This document shows, piece after piece, positions 1 through 7,541 of a stretch of DNA of 24,882 nt (within the stretch, counting starts at the first letter, position 1; every line of letters starts with the position of its first letter). Below the pieces are notes generated by a model. It searched no databases. It worked only from the letters and a program-made list of their open reading frames with translations, and was not told the origin of the DNA. Source of the stretch: Bacteroidetes bacterium UBA6661 (lineage in GTDB: Bacteria; Bacteroidota; Bacteroidia; AKYH767-A; OLB10); NCBI GenBank assembly GCA_002455375.1, contig DKKR01000083.1:208-25089 (forward strand), given 5' to 3'. The translations under genes and the position numbers were made by a program.

Positions 1-3000
1 CTTGTTACGACAACATTACTACTGGCTGAAGTATAGGGCCATGTACCTGATATACCTGTTGTTTCTCTAATCAGGTTACCACCCGATGTGCTTGCTGAAA
101 GAATACGGTAGCCGGTTCCAACAGGTACAGTAAAGTTTACTGGTAAAACTACCGGAACTGGTGAAGAAACACTTCCTGCAGGATATGTAAAAGGCCCTGC
201 AGTTTGCAATACAACACCATTATTATCGGTTAAATCTACGGACATTGTACCACCTGTTGTCACTGAATAAACGGTTACAGATTGAAGCACAATTGGGCTA
301 TTAACTACATCAAATACCAATCCCCAACCATTACCCCGAGTATTAGCCGTTGTTAAATAGGTTGGTCGGGCAGCCGATTCAGTACCACCTCCGGTAGATG
401 CTGAAGCATAATAAGTAGTTGTACTGCTGATATTAGGAGAATAAGTATTACCGGTTGCTATTGCTGTTCCACCTGTAGGTTGTGTGAACCAATTTACAGT
501 ACCACTTGATGGTGTAGCTGAAAGAGTCACCGTACCTGGTCCACAACGAGTATCACCATTGCTGTTTGAAATTTGAGGATTGTTTACTGTAACCTGAACT
601 ACGTTGGAATAAACTTGTGATGACTGGCAATGTACCATTACCTGATACCAGGTGGTTTGCGTAACTGAACCTGGAGCATAAACCACATCATCGGTACCTA
701 CATTGGTCCATGGACCGGATGCACTTACTGTTGATTGCTGCCACTGAATGGTGCCACCATCGGCACCGGTAACAGATAATGTTGGAATACCATCTACACA
801 AAATGCAGTATCTGATGAAGTGACTGTGCCTGCTGTTAAAGTAGCACCGGTAACTATCTCAACACTGTCAACTGCAACACAACCGGCATTAGGCCCTACT
901 GTATTATCAGTTGCTGTAACAATATATTGTGTAGTTATTGTTGGACTTACATTATGTGGACCGGTACCTGAAGCTGTAAATCCACTTGGATTGCTTGTCC
1001 ATGAATAAGTATAACTCGGATCATTAATACTACTTACATTAACTGAAGTTGTTCCACCAGGGCACAATGTAGGGTCTGGAGTAGTAACACTAAGTGCAGG
1101 TGGAGCAGTTACTGTGGCAGTAATAGGTACACGAACTCCTTCACAACCTGTAGAAATTTTTAAATTATAAAAATAATATTGATAATTTGGTGTAAGATCA
1201 TAATCTAGTGATGCATAACCCGGCAATACCCAAGGTAAAGAATGTGTAGCAGAACCTGAGCGCCATGAATTTGGGTTAGTACCAACAAACCCAATATAAT
1301 AGGTACCTATTGGTAATACCCAATTTACATTAACCGTTTGAGCCACTGTGGGTGTACCGGAGTTTACAACGGTTGTATTTCCCGAATAGCTTTCAAACAT
1401 TGGGCCTGAAGCACTAGTTGTTCTTGCTTCTATGCCGAATGCTGTACCTAAAGCAGCAGAAGGATAAATGTCAAAAGATTCTAAAGTGAATGGTTGGGTA
1501 ACCGTTAAAATCATAAAGGAACCAGTGATTAAGGTCGTCTGATAGCTACCTGATGAAGTGACATGATCCCAGTCACCATCACCGGGGATGGTTAGTCCAT
1601 TTGCTCCACCAGAACTTGGTGAAACATAGTAAGTTGTAGTAGTATTAAGATTGGGAGTAGTATATGTGGTTCCTGTTGCAATAGGTGTACCTCCAGATGA
1701 GTTGGTGTACCAATTTCCTGTTGTACCCATATTAGCATTAATACCTAAAGTAACAGGTCCATAACCACAACGTGTTCCGGGAACTAAACTATTAATCTGT
1801 GGATTATTTACCGTTACAGCAACCACATTGGATGTTGCGGTGTTACTATTACAAACCGTCAATGCTTGATACCATGTACTTTGAGTTACAGTGCCGGGAG
1901 TATAAGTAGAATCATTAGTTCCTACGTTTGTCCAGGGACCAGTAGCGCTGACAGTTGACTGTTGCCATTGAATATCGCCACCATAATGTCCGGTAAGTGA
2001 TAAAACAGGATCACCACTAACACATAGACTTGAAACCGATATACTGGCAGTTCCAGCTATTGGACCTACTGTTATACTGATGGCAGGTAAAGCGTCATTG
2101 GTATTATCGCCATCGCTAACCATTGAAGTTGATGCATTCAACGTATAGGTACCGTTTGCTGTTCCATCTACTGTTGGTGATAATGAAACGTTCATGGTTG
2201 CACCGGAAGCTAATGTTCCTGAAGACAATGTTGCACTAACTGTTGTATTGACCGGACCGGTAATCACACAATTAACAGTAACCGGGTCTATAGAGAAATC
2301 TAAGTTCTGAACACCAAAATTCTTGATTTCTACCACAATGGTTTCAGCATTGGTAAAACATCCATCAGGGTTAGGTCCAATGAAAGCAGAAACGCCAATG
2401 TCTTTATTTGCTGCTGCAAACTCGTAAGCACCGGGGTCAGGAGTTGTCATGTTACGCAATGCACCGGTGATATCATCTGTTACACCTAAAGCTGCACCAA
2501 TATTATCCAATGCCACATTAGTAGGTTTGTAATTCTCTAACGCAATATTGGCAAAATTAGGATTCACGCTTTGACTGTTCTGATCCCAGGCACCACCGTT
2601 GGCAGCTTGCCAGTTGGCAAATGTTGCATGTGCACCGGAAGAATAGCCAATATTATTGCTACCGGATGGTGCATTAATATACAAATCATTATTATTACTA
2701 GCTACTGCAGTATTTGTGCCAAAATACAGACAATACTTGGTTCCTGTACCACCACGTGTTATAGATATGATGTTGTTCTTAACTTCTGTTGATGTTCCGT
2801 AGGCATAAATACCATAGGTTGAGGTTGTGCCTGTTGCACCGGCATCATCAAATGAAATAGTATTGTGATAGATATGTACATAGTTATATGATGGGCAATA
2901 CAGACCATACAAAGCTCCGCTTGACTCAATGTCATATACTAAATTATTAATCCATTTATTTTCAAAACCGGCAGCACCACTGGCTGTATTATACATGCAA

Positions 3001-6000
3001 TATGCAGTTGAAGTACTTGAAGGTATAGCATCAAACAGTTTTCTGATTCTGTTCTTTTCCACTAAAATATTATAGGAACTTGTGCTCATATAAATACCAT
3101 AAGTTGTGCTGGTGCTGGCTCTGTTAGGGCGTTCAATGATATTGTTACTTACAATGGTATTTCTACAATAGGAGTGATAGATACCATAAAAATAAAAATC
3201 GCGAATGGTGCTGTTTATAATTTGATTATCTAAATTATAAGGGGATGTGGTTAAACCGGTAATCACTGTGCCATAATACCCTCCAATCATTTCACAATCA
3301 CTAAACACGTTACCACTACCGGACAATCCGGTGGTTGTACTTGTAGTTGCACTGCCATTTACAACTAATGCTGCAAGAACAGTAGTTGTTCCTGTAATAG
3401 ATGTAGTGAATGTACATTTAGAAAATGTGTTGCTGTCTGCTCCTCCATAAAGGTGACATGCAATGCCATAAGTACCATTGGTGGCTTCAATATTCAAACT
3501 ATCGAAAGTAATATAATCTGCACCATTTAATGCCAAAGTATTTGGATTACTCACAACACCGTTAAAAGATAAAGTATTACCGTTTCCATTAAACGTAATG
3601 GTGTTTACTGATGAAGCACCACTGATTTCCGGAATAACTACCTGTTCGTTGTATGGACCTGAACCTGCAACAACATTAAATACAACAGGACCTGTAATTC
3701 CACAACTCAAAGCCTGTATAGCATCATCAAAAGTCTGAAAGTTACTTCCACTTGTTGGCAAGGCACTATTGATGGTATAAGTTCCAGAAGGTGCCAGACA
3801 TAAATAATATGAGTCAGTGTTATTTCCGGATGTAGCATCAGCTCCACCATTTACGGCCAATATATTTACCGTCATGGTTACACTGCTGACTAAATTGTAT
3901 TGTGTTGTAAACGACAGGTTGGTGTTATTGCCTGAGGTAAGTCCTAATCCGGTAAATGTTTGCACTACCGGAGCACCGCCATCACTATAGGAAAGTTGAA
4001 TGCTATTGATGGTTTGAGCCTGCGTGTTATCAATATTTACAGTTATGGTTTTTAATCCTGGACTTGATGGACTTGTTGGAGTAAACCAGGTTATTCCTGC
4101 ATCCAATCCACCCAATGAAAATTCATAAGCACCCATATCAGGTGAAGTGAGAGAACGTGGTGCACCATTGATATCATCAGTAACACCTACTGGAGTTCCG
4201 GCATCGTTTACCAAGCCATTGCTTGGCGTATAATCGTAAGTGCCGGGGGCAACATAGAGTGGATCTACACTTACACTATTAGCGTCTTTGCCACTGCCCG
4301 ACTGCCATGCTGCCAATGTTGTATATGCCGTACCATTATACCCAATATTATTAGTACCTGCTGAAGCATTCATATACAAGTCATTATAATCGCTTGTAGC
4401 TGCTGAAGGATTGGAATAGTAAACATCATACTTTGTTCCGGTTCCACCTCGGCTAATGCTCACAATATTATTTCTAACATCATAAGCTAATGACCCCGTA
4501 CAGTAGAATCCGTAAGTTGTACCGGTAGCTGTTGAAGATGCATCGTCCAATGAAATAGTATTATGATAAGCTTGCCAGTAGTCACTGCCACTCATATAAA
4601 ATCCGTAAACTGTCCCATTAGAATTAATATCAGAAATCAAGTTATTATAAAACTTGTTTTCATTTCCAATGGAAGCATCAACCGTACAATAAATTGAATA
4701 TTGAATACTGGTACTTGCCGGGTTTGTTGCAAATGTATTTCTGATTTTATTCTTTTCTACCAAAACATTAGAGTTACCTGTTGATATATAAATTCCATAA
4801 TAGGTGCTTAACGAAGTTCTTGTGGGTCTAGAAAGTGTATTACCTCTAATTACAACACCATCCTGATAAAGACAATAGATTCCATAGAAATATTGATCCA
4901 GAATATTACAATTTATAACCTGATTGCCTGTGGCCGGTGTGCTGCTGTTTCCTACAATTGTAGTATTATAATAGCCACTAAACATAGTACATCCAGTAAT
5001 AATATTGTTGATACCACTATTACCAGAAGTTGTACCAGAAGTAGCAGAACCACTGATGGAGAATGGAACCATTGTAGTACTTGTTCCGTTAGCAGGTGCA
5101 TTAAAAGTACAATTACTAAAGGTATTATTGTCTGCATCATTCCAAAGGTGACATACCAAGGCATAGGTTGCTCCGGTGCCTTCTACAGTCAGATTATTTA
5201 CTGTCATATAATCCGTACCATTGAGCACTAGTGTACCGGGTGCTGTGCTTACAGTTGCACCATAAGTTAAAACATTGCCATTACCATTTATAGTTATTGT
5301 ATTTACAGATGAAACACCTGTAATTTCACCAAACTCAACTTGTTCATTATAGGGGCCACTGCCGGCAACAACATTCACTACTATAGCACCGGCTATTCCG
5401 CAATTGAGTGCATTTTTAAAATCGTTGAAAGTCTGAAAATTTGAACCTCCAGTAGGTAGGGCTGAATTGATAGTATAATTACCACCGGGAAAACTAGGAT
5501 TAACTGTTACCAAAACCGGAGTACTAATCTGGCTGTTACCACTGCATGTCACTTCACACTGATAGTATTTGGTACTAGAAGCTAAAATATTGAGAACAGA
5601 AGAATTAGACGAGGCTCCAATATTTGTATAGGGACCACCAATAGTTGTTGACTCCTGCCATTGATAAGTTTGTCCTGTGCCTAGACTATTTCCAGTTAAT
5701 GAAAGAACCACATTGTTTCCTAAACACAGACCTGACGAGGGTGCTGCTGCAGCCACACCCGGTGTTGGAGGCACTGTACAAGGCACTCCTGATTGATAAG
5801 TCATCTGAATTTGTGCTCGTACGGTGCGCAAGTTGGGTAATGTAGTGCCGGGAGCTGAACTTCCTACATAAGACAAGGTTCTACCACTAATTGGATCTTT
5901 ATTCCATGAAAATCCTGCTGTGGTATATGGGCTTGAGCCACTTGAAATATCAAAATTTACTGAAATCTCTATAGCACCACCTGTATATGTAAAAGGAGTA

Positions 6001-6485
6001 CTTAAAACAACATCATGCCAACCAACAGTAGCCGGTACAGTATGGGCACTGTTATTATAAACTAGTGTTGAACCGGATGTAAGATTGGACCATAATTGTC
6101 CGCCTGCACCAACATCTGTCAGAGATGAGTTTTTCATCCATACTTGAAACACACATGGCGAATTGGTGCCTGCTCCATTTTGGTTAAACCAGGCAAGTTT
6201 GGTAATTTGATTTCCGCTTGGAATACCTGCTACGGCAATCTCAGATTGGGTAAATAAATAATGATGCCTTGAATAGACAAAATTACTTGAGTTTGTAGAG
6301 CGATACATTGGTCCGCAATCGCCAGAAGCACTATTAGATTGAGTACCACTTTGAGAACCGGCACCGATAGTAACGGTCGTTTGCGCTTGTACATTAAATG
6401 CAAACAGTAATGCAATAAGAAAACTCATTGCTACCCTTATAAAATTTCCTAAGGGATGTTTGTTTTGGTAAATTGAAGAAATCAT
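1..6485 (-). CDS. Giant secreted surface protein with duplicated beta-helix modules (3' end outside window)
   Basis: The minus-strand frame from ATG at 6485 is open to base 1, giving about 2,161 residues with no stop, so the C-terminus and any sorting tail lie outside the window. The start gives a signal peptide with charged n-region and hydrophobic core, ending in NVQAQ near residue 35; the internal Met at 6428 would lack the positive n-region. Order seen: an N-terminal beta-sandwich-like module (about 37-235), an Ig-like domain with paired Cys and YQW (240-330), beta-helix module 1 (334-796) rich in N, G, Y and short repeated strands, a CARDB-like linker (796-896), beta-helix module 2 (899-1361), a second linker (to 1474), then Ig-like modules and beta-sandwich inserts to the edge. 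Both helix modules start with NYTINSALPT-like or TYTINSALPT-like sequence. Likely a cell-surface or released adhesin or polymer-binding protein; no catalytic motif was recognised. It is divergent from the two-component pair at 6889. Confidence 0.88.
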   Translation of the reverse strand, partial: MISSIYQNKHPLGNFIRVAMSFLIALLFAFNVQAQTTVTIGAGSQSGTQSNSASGDCGPMYRSTNSSNFVYSRHHYLFTQSEIAVAGIPSGNQITKLAWFNQNGAGTNSPCVFQVWMKNSSLTDVGAGGQLWSNLTSGSTLVYNNSAHTVPATVGWHDVVLSTPFTYTGGAIEISVNFDISSGSSPYTTAGFSWNKDPISGRTLSYVGSSAPGTTLPNLRTVRAQIQMTYQSGVPCTVPPTPGVAAAAPSSGLCLGNNVVLSLTGNSLGTGQTYQWQESTTIGGPYTNIGASSNSSVLNILASSTKYYQCEVTCSGNSQISTPVLVTVNPSFPGGNYTINSALPTGGSNFQTFNDFKNALNCGIAGAIVVNVVAGSGPYNEQVEFGEITGVSSVNTITINGNGNVLTYGATVSTAPGTLVLNGTDYMTVNNLTVEGTGATYALVCHLWNDADNNTFSNCTFNAPANGTSTTMVPFSISGSATSGTTSGNSGINNIITGCTMFSGYYNTTIVGNSSTPATGNQVINCNILDQYFYGIYCLYQDGVVIRGNTLSRPTRTSLSTYYGIYISTGNSNVLVEKNKIRNTFATNPASTSIQYSIYCTVDASIGNENKFYNNLISDINSNGTVYGFYMSGSDYWQAYHNTISLDDASSTATGTTYGFYCTGSLAYDVRNNIVSISRGGTGTKYDVYYSNPSAATSDYNDLYMNASAGTNNIGYNGTAYTTLAAWQSGSGKDANSVSVDPLYVAPGTYDYTPSNGLVNDAGTPVGVTDDINGAPRSLTSPDMGAYEFSLGGLDAGITWFTPTSPSSPGLKTITVNIDNTQAQTINSIQLSYSDGGAPVVQTFTGLGLTSGNNTNLSFTTQYNLVSSVTMTVNILAVNGGADATSGNNTDSYYLCLAPSGTYTINSALPTSGSNFQTFDDAIQALSCGITGPVVFNVVAGSGPYNEQVVIPEISGASSVNTITFNGNGNTLSFNGVVSNPNTLALNGADYITFDSLNIEATNGTYGIACHLYGGADSNTFSKCTFTTSITGTTTVLAALVVNGSATTSTTTGLSGSGNVFSDCEMIGGYYGTVITGLTTSPYNLDNQIINSTIRDFYFYGIYHSYCRNTIVSNNIIERPNRASTSTTYGIYMSTSSYNILVEKNRIRKLFDAIPSSTSTAYCMYNTASGAAGFENKWINNLVYDIESSGALYGLYCPSYNYVHIYHNTISFDDAGATGTTSTYGIYAYGTSTEVKNNIISITRGGTGTKYCLYFGTNTAVASNNNDLYINAPSGSNNIGYSSGAHATFANWQAANGGAWDQNSQSVNPNFANIALENYKPTNVALDNIGAALGVTDDITGALRNMTTPDPGAYEFAAANKDIGVSAFIGPNPDGCFTNAETIVVEIKNFGVQNLDFSIDPVTVNCVITGPVNTTVSATLSSGTLASGATMNVSLSPTVDGTANGTYTLNASTSMVSDGDNTNDALPAISITVGPIAGTASISVSSLCVSGDPVLSLTGHYGGDIQWQQSTVSATGPWTNVGTNDSTYTPGTVTQSTWYQALTVCNSNTATSNVVAVTVNNPQINSLVPGTRCGYGPVTLGINANMGTTGNWYTNSSGGTPIATGTTYTTPNLNTTTTYYVSPSSGGANGLTIPGDGDWDHVTSSGSYQTTLITGSFMILTVTQPFTLESFDIYPSAALGTAFGIEARTTSASGPMFESYSGNTTVVNSGTPTVAQTVNVNWVLPIGTYYIGFVGTNPNSWRSGSATHSLPWVLPGYASLDYDLTPNYQYYFYNLKISTGCEGVRVPITATVTAPPALSVTTPDPTLCPGGTTSVNVSSINDPSYTYSWTSNPSGFTASGTGPHNVSPTITTQYIVTATDNTVGPNAGCVAVDSVEIVTGATLTAGTVTSSDTAFCVDGIPTLSVTGADGGTIQWQQSTVSASGPWTNVGTDDVVYAPGSVTQTTWYQVMVHCQSSQVYSNVVQVTVNNPQISNSNGDTRCGPGTVTLSATPSSGTVNWFTQPTGGTAIATGNTYSPNISSTTTYYASASTGGGTESAARPTYLTTANTRGNGWGLVFDVVNSPIVLQSVTVYSVTTGGTMSVDLTDNNGVVLQTAGPFTYPAGSVSSPVPVVLPVNFTVPVGTGYRILSASTSGGNLIRETTGISGTWPYTSASSNVVVT
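385..2075 (-). repeat. Two copies of an Ig-like double module in the giant surface protein
   Basis: Two segments of about 460 nt, 2075-1612 and 845-385, encode homologous modules. Both contain IQWQQSTVSA, GPWTNVGT, TQ(S/T)TWYQ, VTVNNPQI, a TRCG motif and TTTYY near the end. The copies are about 1.22 kb apart. Between them lie a beta-sandwich-like insert and a PKD-like domain containing SYTYSW. The pattern is typical of modular Bacteroidota adhesins. Confidence 0.65.
2065..5485 (-). repeat. Two tandem copies of a ~1.7 kb beta-helix plus CARDB-like unit
   Basis: Inside the giant surface protein, a unit of about 565 residues occurs twice: about 5485-3800 and 3790-2065. Both copies open with TINSALPT, followed by FQTF, a CGI-G segment, NVVAGSGPYNEQV, a run of Asn/Gly-rich strands with YGIY or YGFY, a segment ending GAYEF, and a linker. 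The copies are clearly homologous but diverged, so this is an old domain duplication rather than a recent DNA repeat. Boundaries are approximate and read from the translation. Confidence 0.75.
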
Positions 6486-6888
6486 TTGTTTGGATTTTTA
6501 GTTATATAAATTTATTTTCTAAATATTGAATTCAATAGGTAACAATCAAACATAAAACCTAAAGTAAATAAGGAGTTATTTTCAATTGATAATACAGACT
6601 ACTACTATTTAGCATGTATTTTCTTCACTTGAAAAAATTAATTAATCCGGTTTTAATCATTGTACACTTAGACAGTCATAGACTGCACTACTTTCTTAAA
6701 ACAAAATAATTAAAAGAAATACATTTTACATGTAGAGATAGAACTACAAGTTGAGTTTTCCCTCTAAACTACTCATAATTAATTGCATTATTTTATATTT
6801 TTTTATTTAAAACTCAGAACTTGTGGCAATCACTCTACACATTAAATTATTTATGTATTTTTAACGTGCTAAAAATCCTACTTGTAAA
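6486..6888. other. 403-bp AT-rich divergent intergenic region
   Basis: This gap separates the giant surface protein (minus) from the response regulator (plus), so it should hold promoters for both. No ORF, tRNA or terminator is visible. Besides the -7 candidate at 6547-6554, it holds a perfect 5-bp inverted repeat with a 3-nt spacer at 6673-6685 (CAGTC ATA GACTG) and a weaker 5-bp pair, TGTAG and CTACA, near 6730-6750. No clear TAnnTTTG was found for the plus-strand operon. Confidence 0.6.
6547..6554 (-). promoter_or_regulatory. Possible Bacteroidota -7 element for the giant surface protein
   Basis: Read on the minus strand this is TATGTTTG, an exact match to the Bacteroidota -7 consensus TAnnTTTG. 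It would place a transcription start roughly 55 nt before the ATG at 6485. I do not see a convincing TTG or TTTG at the expected -33 distance, so this rests on the -7 element alone. Confidence 0.3.
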
Positions 6889-7536
6889 ATGAATGCATTT
6901 TCAGACATATCACTCCTCATTGCCGATGACCATGTTATTATCAGACGAGGCTTAAAATTTTTATTAGAAACACATTTTGGAAAATTCAATATAGTTGAAA
7001 CCGATTCATCAAAAGGCATTTTATCATCTTTGGCCAAACATCAGTTTACACATCTCATTTTAGACATGCAATTAGCAGATGGGAATTTACTTGAAATTTT
7101 TCAGGAAATAAAACAGCAAAATCCACATCTGCCCATATTGATATACTCCATGAGTCCGGAAGATATCTTTGCCAAACGACTGAACAATCTTGGTGCATCG
7201 GGATATCTGAACAAACAAAGCAGCGAAGAAGAAGTAGTGAAAGCAATGGAACTCTTCTTTACCGGCAGAAAATATGTGAGTCAAAAATATTTTGACATGC
7301 AGCATAACGTCACAAAAGGAAAAAGCGACAATCCGTTTTCAAATCTGTCGGAAAGAGAAACAGAAGTTCTGCTACTCCTGTTGAAAGGAAAAAGTGTAAA
7401 GGAGATAGCTTCTTACTTTGATTTAAAATCAAACACGGTTGCTACCTTTAAAGCCAGAATATTTGATAAAATAGGTGTAAATAACTTAATGGATTTACAA
7501 AACTCAGCACGGGCATATAACATTCCAACAGTTTGA
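6889..7536 (+). CDS. NarL/LuxR-family response regulator
   Basis: A 215-residue DNA-binding response regulator. The receiver domain (about 7-125) shows the acidic pair D13-D14, phospho-acceptor D59 in LILDMQ, S87 in IYSMS and K109 in LNKQ. A LuxR-type helix-turn-helix follows (about 151-212), with LSERETEVL, GKSVKEIA and SNTVATFKARIFDKIG. It should receive phosphate from a histidine kinase and bind DNA as a dimer. The next gene, a sensor kinase, starts 5 nt after its stop, which marks the natural partner. Because that kinase is interrupted, this regulator may now lack its usual input. All key residues are present, so the regulator itself looks intact. Target genes are unknown; the divergent surface-protein gene is the nearest candidate. 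Confidence 0.93.
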   Translation: MNAFSDISLLIADDHVIIRRGLKFLLETHFGKFNIVETDSSKGILSSLAKHQFTHLILDMQLADGNLLEIFQEIKQQNPHLPILIYSMSPEDIFAKRLNNLGASGYLNKQSSEEEVVKAMELFFTGRKYVSQKYFDMQHNVTKGKSDNPFSNLSERETEVLLLLLKGKSVKEIASYFDLKSNTVATFKARIFDKIGVNNLMDLQNSARAYNIPTV

Positions 7537-7541
7537 GTTAT

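Noticed and set aside
4893..5231. Plus-strand ORF of 112 codons opposite the giant surface protein
   Set aside because: Its translation is rich in Cys, Thr and Ile with no recognisable motif, and it lies fully antisense to a well-supported coding frame.
7533..7541. TTG start for the sensor kinase overlapping the regulator stop
   Set aside because: ATG 7542 in the same frame gives a proper signal peptide; the TTG only adds three residues.
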